Source: Rhizobium leguminosarum (lineage in GTDB: Bacteria > Pseudomonadota > Alphaproteobacteria > Rhizobiales > Rhizobiaceae). Taken from it: 64,000 bases of DNA. The position numbers and the translations under genes were made by a program. The notes under the pieces were generated by a model. That model saw nothing but the letters and a program-made list of their open reading frames with translations. It was not told the origin of the DNA and ran no database searches. The stretch spans positions 248,001-312,000 of the forward strand of contig NZ_CP025014.1 of NCBI RefSeq assembly GCF_002953715.1, in the 5' to 3' direction. This document shows positions 25,149-34,048 of the stretch, in pieces. Each line of letters starts with the position of its first letter. Position 1 is the first letter of the stretch.

Positions 25149-25589
25149 TCAGTGGACCTGCCGTGGGATCGAGTTTTCAACATGCCAGTAAAGATCCTCA
25201 AAGAACCCCATATCAGTCAGATGTTTATAAACCTTGCCAACCATGTCTTCGGGCTTCTCGCATTGGCACCAGATCGCCGGCGTCGCAATGTCGAATGTCT
25301 CTTCTACACCTGCCTCGACGATCAGGATGCGATAGATTCCGCAGGCGTCTCCGGAAGCGGCGTCGACCGCGATATCAAAGCAGGCGCATGGCGCACCTGA
25401 AGTGCGATCATAGGCTATCGCGGTGAAAAGCTCCGTGCCTATGCGGCCCTCGATCGCTGTCAATAGGTTCCTATGTGCGCTTTCCGCCTTCAGTGGGATG
25501 GCCGTGCTCCAATATAAACCAGAGAAGGGAGACACCCTGAGTTTAGATTTTTCACGCATAACCTCGCCGGCGTGCGAATGCTTCAGCAT
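25149..25589 (-). CDS. Hypothetical protein, 146 aa, possibly SOS-regulated
   Basis: The start at 25589 (MLKHSHAGEVMREKSKLRVS) is chosen over a start six codons earlier; neither has a strong ribosome-binding site. The protein is soluble, with LKAESAHRNLLTAIEGRIGT, a Cys-containing SGAPCACFDIAV and a C-terminal FFEDLYWHVENSIPRQVH. I do not recognise the family. A near-match to the alphaproteobacterial LexA box (GAAC-N7-GAAT) lies about 50 bases upstream, and dinB is the next gene upstream on the same strand. A damage-response role is therefore possible but unproven. Confidence 0.6.
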   Translation of the reverse strand: MLKHSHAGEVMREKSKLRVSPFSGLYWSTAIPLKAESAHRNLLTAIEGRIGTELFTAIAYDRTSGAPCACFDIAVDAASGDACGIYRILIVEAGVEETFDIATPAIWCQCEKPEDMVGKVYKHLTDMGFFEDLYWHVENSIPRQVH

Positions 25590-25637
25590 CGTCGTCTCCT
25601 GGTGCAATTATTCAGATTGGTGTTTGTAGTCGCTGAT

Positions 25638-25652
25638 ATTCTTATTATGTTC
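25638..25652 (-). promoter_or_regulatory. Candidate LexA box with one mismatch
   Basis: On the minus strand the site reads GAAC ATAATAA GAAT, one base off the alphaproteobacterial consensus GAAC-N7-GAAC. It lies about 50 bases upstream of the hypothetical gene at 25149-25589. Confidence 0.4.
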
Positions 25653-25722
25653 TCATATTTGGGATTGTCAACAGATTCTGGACGAACGAAACAAGCGTGG
25701 TTCGCGCAAGTGTCCACACCGT

Positions 25723-26814
25723 TTAAAGCAAGAACCGCAACTGCGGCGTCACTTCAGACCTTCGCCGGTCCAGTGAAGACAGCGAGACGCCAAGCAGGCG
25801 TATGCCATTGCGGGGCGGGAAGATAGGCGCGAGAAGCAGAGCGACTATCTCCTCGAGATCGACGATCGCTGACAGCGCTGAGGAAACTGTCTTGCTGCGA
25901 GTGATCTGACTGAAGTCGGCATATTTGACCTTGAGCGTCACCGTCTTCGCGCCTATTTCATTGGCCTCGCAGTAGCCCCAGACCTTCTCAATCAGCGGCT
26001 GAAGCCCTTCGCGCGCGGGCTCAAAGGAATGGATGTCCTGCGAAAACGTGTCTTCCGCACCGACTGATTTCCGCACGCGGTCCGGCCTGACCAGACGATC
26101 GTCGATTCCGCGAGCGATCCCATAAAAATACGGTCCTGACTTCCCGAAATGTTCGACGAGAAAGTCGAGCGTTCTCTCCTTCAGGTCAGCTCCCGTCTCG
26201 ATCCCGAGCCGATGCATCTTCTCGGCCGTCGCCGGCCCCACGCCATGAAACTTCTTGACGGGCAGGCGCTCGACGAAGGCCGAACCGTTCTTCGGCGTGA
26301 TGACGAACTGGCCGTCCGGCTTGTTCTGGTCGGATGCCATCTTGGCGAGGAACTTGTTGTAGGAAATGCCGGCCGAGGCGGTGAGCCCCGTGGTCGCTTT
26401 GATTTTGGCACGGATTTCCGCGGCGATCTCGGTAGCGATCTCCATGCCTTTGAGATTTTCGGTGACATCGAGATAGGCCTCGTCGAGTGACAATGGCTCG
26501 ATTATCGGCGTGTACTCGGCAAAGATCGTCCTTATCTGCAGCGAGACAGCCTTGTAGACATCGAAGCGCGGCTTGACGAAGACAAGGTCCGGGCATTTCC
26601 GCTGTGCGGTCACCGACGGCATGGCGGAATGAACGCCGAACTTTCTGGCTTCATAGCTGGCGGCCGCCACCACTCCGCGGGCAGCAGGACTGCCGACGGC
26701 AACCGGCACGCCACGCAGCTCGGGATTGTCACGCTGCTCGACCGATGCGTAGAAGGCGTCCATGTCGACATGCACGATCTTGCGCGGCCGCCTGCTGCTT
26801 TCTTCACCTGTCAT
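25723..26814 (-). CDS. dinB: DNA polymerase IV
   Basis: The 363-residue Y-family polymerase has the catalytic motifs HVDMDAFYASVEQRDNPELRG (first Asp), SLDEAYLDVT (Asp-Glu pair) and the helix-hairpin-helix FHGVGPATAEKMHRLGI. It ends in the little-finger domain. Length matches family members without a long beta-clamp tail, though LRFLL at the end may be a degenerate clamp motif. It performs error-prone translesion synthesis. Its start lies three bases after the end of a small gene whose start faces the LexA box at 27193, so the pair is probably SOS-induced. Confidence 0.93.
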   Translation of the reverse strand: MTGEESSRRPRKIVHVDMDAFYASVEQRDNPELRGVPVAVGSPAARGVVAAASYEARKFGVHSAMPSVTAQRKCPDLVFVKPRFDVYKAVSLQIRTIFAEYTPIIEPLSLDEAYLDVTENLKGMEIATEIAAEIRAKIKATTGLTASAGISYNKFLAKMASDQNKPDGQFVITPKNGSAFVERLPVKKFHGVGPATAEKMHRLGIETGADLKERTLDFLVEHFGKSGPYFYGIARGIDDRLVRPDRVRKSVGAEDTFSQDIHSFEPAREGLQPLIEKVWGYCEANEIGAKTVTLKVKYADFSQITRSKTVSSALSAIVDLEEIVALLLAPIFPPRNGIRLLGVSLSSLDRRRSEVTPQLRFLL

Positions 26815-26817
26815 CTT

Positions 26818-27105
26818 CTAGTTTCCATCAGTGAGACCATTACCCAAACATGGGAAATGTGCTCCACACCTGTCACCCTCGGACGTCTGCATCCGTTCGC
26901 AGCCCATCGCCATGCGTCGGCGGATTTCCGCGAAGCTGACGCTTGCGCCAAACGCTTTCACCAACAGCCTGCGCTCATGCGCGCAATGGCGATCGCAGAA
27001 ACGACAGATGAGTTCGATCACCGGGACCTTGTGATCCTTCAGTCTCGGAACCCCATCGTCCACAGGCCGCGTTCGGCGCATCCGAAAATATTCCTTCCTC
27101 GTCAT
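26818..27105 (-). CDS. Hypothetical protein, 95 aa, upstream of dinB
   Basis: The start MTRKEYFRMRRTRPVDDGVP at 27105 is preferred to a start 12 codons earlier because upstream residues look non-coding. Features are IELICRFCDRHCAHERRLLV with closely spaced Cys/His residues that could bind a metal, then SFAEIRRRMAMGCERMQ and two more cysteines near the end. The Cys pattern suggests a small zinc-finger-like protein. It lies three bases before dinB on the same strand and begins about 90 bases from the LexA box, so it is probably damage-induced with dinB. Confidence 0.6.
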   Translation of the reverse strand: MTRKEYFRMRRTRPVDDGVPRLKDHKVPVIELICRFCDRHCAHERRLLVKAFGASVSFAEIRRRMAMGCERMQTSEGDRCGAHFPCLGNGLTDGN

Positions 27106-27192
27106 CCGATTGAATCCGCAGGCGATTTTTCTGCTTTGCACTCGTGCTCAACTTCAGCGGGTTACAAGCGCATTGACTCATTTATTCTATGA

Positions 27193-27207
27193 GAACAAAT
27201 ACAGAAC
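27193..27207. promoter_or_regulatory. LexA (SOS) box
   Basis: GAAC AAATACA GAAC is an exact match to the alphaproteobacterial LexA operator GAAC-N7-GAAC. It lies 48 bases before the imuA start and about 88 bases from the divergent small gene and dinB, and is placed to repress both directions. Confidence 0.85.
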
Positions 27208-27255
27208 ATATTGCTGTTTCTCAAGCTGAAAACGGGTTGCCGTCAAAGGGAGATC

Positions 27256-28014
27256 ATGAACTCAGCCGTCGCCACCAACGCCGTCCTCGACGGCCTGCGC
27301 GAGCAGATTGCGCACCTGGAAAGCGCCAGTCAGCGCAAGCGAGGCGTTTTGCCTTTCGGCGTGGCCCAGATCGACGGGCGGCTTCCGGGCGGTGGATTGG
27401 CCTATGGGGCGCTGCACGAGTGCGCTGGCGGCGGGGCCGGCACCGTCGATGGGGCGGCCGCCGCCCTGTTCGTGGCCGGGATTGCCGCCCGCACCAAAGG
27501 CAAGATCGTCTGGTGCCTGACACGTCCCGACCTGTTCTTCCCGGCCCTGGCGCAAGCGGGCCTGCATCCGAACCGGGTCGTCTTCGTCGAGTCCGACAAA
27601 GAGGAGGACGTCCTTGCCAATATGGAGGAGGGCCTCTCGTATGGCGGCCTTGGCGCGGTGGTGGGCGAGATCGTCCGCCTGCCTATGGCGGCGTCGCGGC
27701 GGCTGCAGCTTGCTGCCGAGAAGACCGGCACGATGGCGCTCGTGGTGCGACGGTGGCGACGGCAGACCGAGGCCAGCGACTTCGGATAGCCGACGGCCGC
27801 GACCACGCGCTGGAGGGTGAGCGTCATTCCAAGCGAGGAACTGCCGGCTCCAGGCATCGGGCGGGCGAGGTGGCTTCTGGAACTGATGAGGGTGAAAGCG
27901 GGTGAGTGCGCTGAGTTCGAAGTAGGAGCCTGCGATGCCAAGGGTCGTATCGATATTTTTTCCCGATCTGCCGACCGACAGGATCAGGCGGGCCGATCCC
28001 ACTATTCCCGTTGA
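27256..28014 (+). pseudogene. imuA: ImuA, interrupted by an amber codon
   Basis: The frame starts MNSAVATNAVLDGLREQIAH and carries the RecA-like ImuA pattern: VLPFGVAQIDGRLPGGGLAY, GALHECAGGG, WCLTRPDLFFPALAQAGL and MALVVRRWRRQTEASDFG. A TAG at 27787-27789 follows. The same frame then continues with PTAATTRWRVSVIPSEELPA and the C-terminal RARWLLELMRVKAGECAEFE, so the stop probably arose from a Gln codon (CAG to TAG). ImuA normally partners ImuB and DnaE2 in the alphaproteobacterial mutasome. The truncated 177-residue product lacks the C-terminal third. The open frame after the amber overlaps imuB by 80 bases. Confidence 0.8.
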
Positions 28015-29411
28015 GCCGATTGCCGTCGTTTCGAAGAGCGGCTCCAAGCGCTGGGTCTCGGCCGCCGACGCCGCGGCCAGAAAGGCCGGAATCCACGTCG
28101 GCATGCCGGCCGCCAAGGCGCAGGCACTCTTCCGGAGCCTGCGGATGATCGACGCCGATCCGGCCGCCGACGCAGCGGCGCTCGAGCGCATCACCATGTG
28201 GGCGCTGAGCCAGTATTCGCCGATGGTCGCCGTCGACGCGCCGGACGGCATGGTCATGGACACGGAAGGTGGCGACCATCTGCAGGGCGGCGAGGAGCGC
28301 ATGTTGACGAGCATCGCCAACCGCTTCCGCGCCAAGGGCCTGACGGCACGGGTCGCCATAGCGGACACCTGGGGCGCGGCTCATGCCTGTGCCCGTGCGA
28401 TCAACCGGCGAGACCATCCGGGCCGTCGAACGCCTTCCGATCTCATTGCTGCGGCTACCCGAGAAGATCGTCGGTGATCTGCGCATGCTCGGCTTCCGGA
28501 CGATCGGCGATCTGTCGGCGACGCCGCGCGCTCCCTTGGCGCTTCGCTTCGGCCCGGAAGTCGGACGGCGTCTCGACCAGATGTTCGGTCGCGTCTCCGA
28601 ACCGATAGATCCAATCCGTAGCCCAGAGCTCGTCGAGGTCGTTCGATCGTTCGCCGAGCCGATAGGTGCAGCGGAAACGATCGACAAGTATGTCGGCCGA
28701 CTGATTGTTCAGCTCGTCGCCGAACTTCAACGGAAGGGTCTTGGTGTCCGCCGGACCGATCTCATCGTCGAGAAGGTCGACGGGACCAGACAGGCGATCA
28801 GAGGGGGAACCGCCAAGCCCGTGCGAGACGTTGCCTGGTTGACGAAACTGTTCCGTGACCGGACGCAGACGATCGAGCCGGGTTTCGGGATCGAAAAGCT
28901 GACCCTCGTCGCCGTGATGTCGGAATCGCTCGCAGAGACGCAGAAGGCCTCCTCGCTTGTCGACGCCGACATCACGCCTCTGATCGACGTCCTCGGCAAT
29001 CGAGGCCAGCGCGTCTACCGGGTCGCGCCAGTCGCGTCCGACGTTCCGGAGCGTAGCATCCAGCGTATCGCCGCGGTCGGCGAGGACGTGACGGAAGATT
29101 GGGTCCACCATTGGCGACGGCCGGTGCGGCTGTTCGCGCGTCCCGATCGGATCGAGGCAATAGCCCTGCTGCCGGATCATCCGCCGGCCAGCATCACCTG
29201 GCGCGGCAAGCGTCATCGCGTGAAACACGCGGACGGACCGGAGCGCGTCTTCGGCGAATGGTGGAAGCGCGACAGCGAACTCGAGGCGGTGCGCGACTAT
29301 TTCGTTATCGAAAACGAGATCGGCGAGCGATATTGGATCTTTCGCTCCGGCGACGGCATCGACCCCGAAACGGGCTCCCATAAGTGGTTCATGCATGGGA
29401 TATTCGGATGA
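27935..29411 (+). pseudogene. imuB: ImuB (Y-family-like mutasome subunit), frameshifted
   Basis: The first part starts MPRVVSIFFPDLPTDRIRRA and runs through AARKAGIHVGMPAAKAQALF to ADTWGAAHACARAINRR, closing at 28477. The second part continues in another frame from about 28395: STGETIRAVERLPISLLRLP, then KIVGDLRMLGFRTIGDLSAT, RLDQMFGRVSEP, to HKWFMHGIFG. The join lacks the residues normally found between ACAR and the PGET-type segment, so a small frame-changing deletion occurred near 28390-28410. ImuB links the mutasome to the beta clamp and DnaE2. Its stop overlaps the dnaE2 start by 4 bases. Confidence 0.82.
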
Positions 29412-32400
29412 GATACGCCGAGCTCCAGGTCACGACGCATTTCAGCTTCCTTCGCGGCGCGTCCTCGGCCGACGAACTGTTCGCGACGGCGAAGGAGCTC
29501 GGCATCGAGGCGATCGGCGTCGTCGACCGCAATTCGCTGGCAGGAATCGTCCGGGCGCTCGAAGCGTCCCGCGCCACGGGCGTCCGCCTCGTCGTGGGAT
29601 GCAGGCTCGATCTGACCGACGGGATGTCCATCCTCGTCTATCCGACCGACCGCGCCGCGTACTCCCGGCTGACCCGGCTGCTGACGCTTGGAAAGAGCAG
29701 GGGCGGCAAGGGCAACTGCATCTTGTCGCTCGAGGACGTCGCCCTCTATGCCGAAGGACTGCTAGCCGTCCTCGTTCCCGACCTGCCGGACGACGCCTGC
29801 GCCGTCCAGCTTCGCAAACTCGCCGGTCTGTTCGGCGATCGCGCCTACGTTGCACTTTCGCTGCGGCGTCGCCCCAACGATCAGATGCGGCTGCACGGGC
29901 TGTCGAATATGGCGACGAAGTTCAGGGTTCGCACCGTCGTCACCAACGACGTCCTCTTCCACGAGCCGGGCCGGCGGCATCTCCAGGACGTCGTCACCTG
30001 CATTCGAAACAACACCACCATCGACGACGTCGGATTCGAGCGTGAGCGCCATGCCGACCGCTACCTCAAGCCTCCGGAAGAAATGGAGAGACTGTTTCCA
30101 CGCTACCCGGAAGCGCTGGCGCGGACGACGGAGATCGTCGACCGCTGCAGGTTCTCGCTGGAGGAGCTGACCTACCAATATCCCGAGGAGGCGATCCTCC
30201 CAGACAAGACCCCGCAGGAATCCCTCGAGCACTATGTCTGGGAGTGCGTGCCCAACCGCTATCCGGAAGGATTGCCGCCGGAGGTTCTCAGAATCGTCCG
30301 TCACGAACTCGATCTCATCCGGACGATGAAATACGCCCCATACTTCCTGACCGTGTTCTCGATCGTCCGCTTCGCCCGGTCGCAAGGCATCCTTTGCCAG
30401 GGGCGGGGCTCGGCCGCCAACAGCGCTGTCTGTTACATCCTCGGCATCACCAGCATCGACCCCTCGACCAACGATCTCCTGTTCGAGCGCTTCGTCTCCC
30501 AGGAGCGCGACGAGCCGCCGGACATCGACGTCGATTTCGAACATGAGAGGCGCGAGGAGGTCATCCAGTGGATCTACAAGACCTACGGGAAGGACAAGGC
30601 CGCTCTCTGTTCGACGGTGACCCGTTACAGGGCGAAGGGCGCCATCCGCGACGTCGGCAAGGCGCTCGGCTTGCCTGAGGACCTCATCAAGGCCCTGTCC
30701 TCAGGCATGTGGGCGTGGTCGGAAGAGCTGGTCAGTGATCGCAGTCTTCGTGATCAGGGCTTGAACCCGGAAGACCGCCGCCTCGCGCTGACGCTTAGGC
30801 TTGCACAGCAGCTCATGGGCGCTCCTCGGCATCTCGGACAGCATCCAGGTGGCTTCGTCCTGACGCACGACCGCCTCGACGATCTCGTTCCGATCGAACC
30901 CGCCGCGATGGTCGACCGGCAAGTGATCGAGTGGGACAAGGACGATGTCGAGGCGCTCAAATTCATGAAGGTCGACGTCCTGGCGCTCGGCATGCTGACC
31001 TGCATGGCGAAGGCATTCGCGCTCATCCGAGAACACAAGGACGAGCATCTTGATCTCGCCACCATCCCTCAGGAAGACCAGGCGACATACGCGATGATCA
31101 GGAAAGCCGACACCCTCGGCACTTTCCAGATCGAGTCGAGGGCGCAGATGGCAATGTTGCCGCGCCTGAAGCCGCGGACCTTTTATGACGTCGTGATCCA
31201 GGTGGCGATCGTCCGGCCCGGTCCGATACAGGGCGATATGGTGCACCCCTATCTCCGCCGCCGGGAGGGCAAGGAGCCGGTCGTCTACCCGACGCCGGAG
31301 CTCGAAGCTGTTCTCGGCAAGACACTCGGCGTCCCTCTCTTCCAGGAGTCCGCCATGAAGGTCGCGATGGTCTGCGCCGGATTTACCGGTGGCGAGGCCG
31401 ACCAGCTTCGCAAGAGCATGGCCACCTTCAAGTTCACCGGCGGCGTCTCCCGCTTCAAGGACAAGCTCGTCGCAGGCATGATCAGGAACGGCTACACGGC
31501 CGAGTTTGCCGAGAAGACCTTCAGCCAGCTCGAGGGATTCGGCAGCTATGGATTCCCGGAATCCCATGCGGCATCGTTCGCCTTGATCGCCTATGCCTCC
31601 AACTATGTGAAATGCCACTGCCCGGACGTCTTTTGCGCGGCGCTGCTGAACTCGCAGCCGATGGGATTTTACGCCGCTGCGCAAATCGTCGGCTGCGCCC
31701 GGAACCACGGCGTCGAGATTCGACCGATCTGCATCAACAATTCTCGGTGGGACTGTACGCTTGAGCGTATCGGAGATACCGACCATCACGCTGTCCGCCT
31801 GGGAATGCGCATGGTGCGCGGCTTGGCCGCTGCCGATGCCGCGCGCGTCGTGGCCGCCCGCATGAACCAACCTTTCGAAAGCGTTGACGATATGTGGCGA
31901 CGGTCCGGGGTTCCGGCGGCTTCTCTGGTCGAACTCGCCGAGGCCGACGCCTTCCTGCCGTCCCTGGGACTTCAGCGGCGGGACGCCTTGTGGGCGATCA
32001 AGGCACTGCGTGACGAACCCCTCCCGCTCTTCGCCGCGGCGTCCGAACGAGAGGCGAGGGCGATCGCCGAGCAGCAGGAACCCGAGGTCACTCTCCGTCA
32101 GATGACGGAAGGGCATAACGTTGTCCAGGATTACGGTCATATCGGGCTGACGTTGCGCGAACACCCTGTCACCTTCCTTCGGAAGGACTTGAGGGAGCGC
32201 CGGATCGCCACCTGTGCGGAAGCCATGAATGCACGGGATGGCCGCTGGTTGATGACGGCTGGCCTTGTCCTTGTCCGGCAGAAACCTGGCAGCGCCAAGG
32301 GCGTCATCTTCATGACGATCGAGGACGAGACCGGGCCAGCCAACGTCGTCGTCTGGCCCAAGCTCTTCGAGCAGCGCCGTCGCGTCGTCCTCGGTGCATC

Positions 32401-32623
32401 GATGATAGCGATCAACGGGAGAATTCAGCGTGAAGGCGACGTCGTCCATCTCGTCGCCCAGCAGGTATTCGACCTGTCCGCCGATCTTTCCGGGCTGGCC
32501 GACCGCGACGCCGAGTTCCGGCTCCCGACGGGTAGGGGAGACGAGTTCGCGCATGGGTCGCCCGGAAGTTCGGATTCGCGGGACTGGCCTGCTGCCGGTT
32601 TATCGGACACGAGGTTAAGCTAA
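29408..32623 (+). CDS. dnaE2: Error-prone DNA polymerase, C-terminus replaced by IS
   Basis: The start at 29408 (MRYAELQVTTHFSFLRGASS) overlaps the imuB stop. The 1071-residue C-family polymerase has the PHP domain (HFSFLRGASSADELF), the palm aspartates in DEPPDIDVDFEHERREEVI and the GRGSAANSAVCY finger segment. A later KVDVLALGMLTC and the OB-domain region WLMTAGLVLVRQKPGSAKG follow. It carries out translesion synthesis after damage. The last native residues read GRGDEFAHGSPGSSDSRD; the following dozen codons (ending LSDTRLS) come from the IS end. The usual basic tail of about 25 residues is missing; the effect on activity is unknown. Confidence 0.9.
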   Translation: MRYAELQVTTHFSFLRGASSADELFATAKELGIEAIGVVDRNSLAGIVRALEASRATGVRLVVGCRLDLTDGMSILVYPTDRAAYSRLTRLLTLGKSRGGKGNCILSLEDVALYAEGLLAVLVPDLPDDACAVQLRKLAGLFGDRAYVALSLRRRPNDQMRLHGLSNMATKFRVRTVVTNDVLFHEPGRRHLQDVVTCIRNNTTIDDVGFERERHADRYLKPPEEMERLFPRYPEALARTTEIVDRCRFSLEELTYQYPEEAILPDKTPQESLEHYVWECVPNRYPEGLPPEVLRIVRHELDLIRTMKYAPYFLTVFSIVRFARSQGILCQGRGSAANSAVCYILGITSIDPSTNDLLFERFVSQERDEPPDIDVDFEHERREEVIQWIYKTYGKDKAALCSTVTRYRAKGAIRDVGKALGLPEDLIKALSSGMWAWSEELVSDRSLRDQGLNPEDRRLALTLRLAQQLMGAPRHLGQHPGGFVLTHDRLDDLVPIEPAAMVDRQVIEWDKDDVEALKFMKVDVLALGMLTCMAKAFALIREHKDEHLDLATIPQEDQATYAMIRKADTLGTFQIESRAQMAMLPRLKPRTFYDVVIQVAIVRPGPIQGDMVHPYLRRREGKEPVVYPTPELEAVLGKTLGVPLFQESAMKVAMVCAGFTGGEADQLRKSMATFKFTGGVSRFKDKLVAGMIRNGYTAEFAEKTFSQLEGFGSYGFPESHAASFALIAYASNYVKCHCPDVFCAALLNSQPMGFYAAAQIVGCARNHGVEIRPICINNSRWDCTLERIGDTDHHAVRLGMRMVRGLAAADAARVVAARMNQPFESVDDMWRRSGVPAASLVELAEADAFLPSLGLQRRDALWAIKALRDEPLPLFAAASEREARAIAEQQEPEVTLRQMTEGHNVVQDYGHIGLTLREHPVTFLRKDLRERRIATCAEAMNARDGRWLMTAGLVLVRQKPGSAKGVIFMTIEDETGPANVVVWPKLFEQRRRVVLGASMIAINGRIQREGDVVHLVAQQVFDLSADLSGLADRDAEFRLPTGRGDEFAHGSPGSSDSRDWPAAGLSDTRLS

Positions 32624-33475
32624 TCCCACCTTTGTTTCAAAGTCATTGGGGCTGAGATAGCCCAGTGTCGAGTGGCGACGCTTCGGGTTGTAGAAGCGCT
32701 CGATGTAATCGAACACATCGGCTCTGGCGTCATTCCTCGTGCGATAAACCTTCCGTGCCGTTCTCTCCGTTTTCAGTGAGGAGAAGAAGCTCTCCATTGC
32801 AGCGTTGTCCCAGACATTTCCAGAGCGGCTCATCGAGCAGGTGATGCCGTGATCTCCCATGAGGCGCTGGAACTGCTCGCTGGTATATTGGCTGCCCTGG
32901 TCGGAGTGATGCAGCAGAGCATCTGGTTTTCCTCGACGCCATATCGCCATGATCAGCGCATCTGTGACGAGTTGGGCTGTCATGTTGGCATTCATCGACC
33001 AGCCGACGACACGGCGTGAGAACAGGTCGATGACGGCTGCGACATACAGCCAGCCTTCCGCGGTCCAGATATAGGTGAAGTCAGCCACCCATTTCGGGTT
33101 CGGACGGTCTGCCACGAACTGGCGGTCCAGCACGTTAGGCATGATGACGGCACGGTCACCGGCATCCTTTGGCAAGCCACGCCGCCTCGGTCTTGCCCTG
33201 AGCGCATTCAAGCGCATCAGCCGCTCAATACGATGGAGGCCACAGGATAACCCTTCCTCCAGCACATCGTGCCAGACCCGTCGGGCACCATAGGTGCGGT
33301 CGCTGGACTGGAAACTCTGCTTGATCCTTTCCAGCAGGACCTCGTCATGGCGTGCATGTTCGCTCGGAGAACGATTGAACCAGGCGTGGAAACCTGAACG
33401 AGAAACTCCCAGCGCTTCACAGAGCCATGCCACCGGCCAGATCGAGCGGTGCTTTGCAACGAACGCGAACTTCAT
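32615..33475 (-). CDS. IS3-family transposase OrfB (integrase catalytic domain)
   Basis: The 286-residue protein has the HTH_21 N-terminal region (ALGVSRSGFHAWFNR, YGARRVWHDVL) and the rve catalytic core. The DDE residues lie in VADFTYIWTAEGWLYVAAVI, LLHHSDQGSQYTSEQF and SRSGNVWDNAAMESFFSSLK, followed by FYNPKRRHSTLGYLSP. It is expected to be made as an OrfAB fusion by -1 frameshifting. All catalytic residues are present, so the element could still be mobile. Confidence 0.93.
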   Translation of the reverse strand: MKFAFVAKHRSIWPVAWLCEALGVSRSGFHAWFNRSPSEHARHDEVLLERIKQSFQSSDRTYGARRVWHDVLEEGLSCGLHRIERLMRLNALRARPRRRGLPKDAGDRAVIMPNVLDRQFVADRPNPKWVADFTYIWTAEGWLYVAAVIDLFSRRVVGWSMNANMTAQLVTDALIMAIWRRGKPDALLHHSDQGSQYTSEQFQRLMGDHGITCSMSRSGNVWDNAAMESFFSSLKTERTARKVYRTRNDARADVFDYIERFYNPKRRHSTLGYLSPNDFETKVGLA

Positions 33476-33762
33476 ATCGCGTCCCTGGCAAAGTAGGCTG
33501 CGGCCTTTTTTAGGATATCGCGCTCTGCCTTCAGCTTTGCGACTTCACGACGGAGCCGCTCGATCTCAAGCTGCTCCGGCTTCATTTGCCCTTTTCCAGG
33601 AAAGGATTGGCTGGGATCGTCGCCGTATTCCCGAACCCATTTGCGCAACACATTCTCGTGGACATCAAGATCACGGGCAGCCTGCGCAACGGCAACCCCA
33701 CGCTCCCTGACCAGCTTCACCGCCTCAAGCTTGTACTCGCGGCTGAATATTCGTCTTTGCAT
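33472..33762 (-). CDS. IS3-family transposase OrfA (HTH)
   Basis: The 96-residue protein reads MQRRIFSREYKLEAVKLVRE with a helix-turn-helix (VAQAARDLDVHENVLRKWV) and a leucine-zipper-like coiled coil LEIERLRREVAKLKAERDIL. Near its 3' end the minus strand carries the slippery heptamer A-AAA-AAG (33505-33511) in the correct phase for -1 frameshifting into OrfB, which overlaps its last codons. Confidence 0.92.
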   Translation of the reverse strand: MQRRIFSREYKLEAVKLVRERGVAVAQAARDLDVHENVLRKWVREYGDDPSQSFPGKGQMKPEQLEIERLRREVAKLKAERDILKKAAAYFARDAI

Positions 33763-34048
33763 TCATGCTCTCCGGTTTCAGGAGGAACACCTTAACTCGA
33801 TGTCTATGAAACCGGCAGCAGGCCATCGTGACCGACCGCACATTCGGAAGGTTCTTAAGGTCGCCACGGCTCCAGCGAGCGTTCGCTACCGGACTTGGCT
33901 AGCGCTCGAATCCTTGCCTCCGATGAAATTCCACCAGTCAGGGAATCCCTGCAGCCTGGCGCGCATACGAAGAGTGAGCTGAGGATCTTTCGCGCGAATA
34001 GCGGAGATTGGGGCAGGCGTAAGGGTTCGCGATCCGCAGAAGAAATCG

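Larger units (their letters stand above)
32585..33826 (-). mobile_element. IS3-family insertion sequence, about 1.24 kb
   Basis: The ends carry a long imperfect inverted repeat. The left end reads TGGCCTGCTGCCGGTTTATC from 32585; the right end, on the other strand from 33826, reads TGGCCTGCTGCCGGTTTCAT. Similarity extends to GAGGTTAAG / GAGTTAAG, about 33 bases. The element holds overlapping orfA and orfB on the minus strand. Flanking triplets (GAC left, TCG right) do not form a target duplication, and the lost dnaE2 tail does not resume on the right side. The insertion was therefore followed by a deletion or rearrangement, or the exact ends are a few bases different. Confidence 0.88.

Noticed and set aside
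30701..32554. 617-residue frame antisense to dnaE2
   Set aside because: It mirrors the dnaE2 coding sequence, has no family features and no start signal, and dnaE2 is unambiguous on the other strand.
33827..34048. Continuation of dnaE2 on the right side of the IS
   Set aside because: The frames after 33826 do not contain the expected basic DnaE2 tail; the resemblance of KVLKVATAP to such a tail is too slight.
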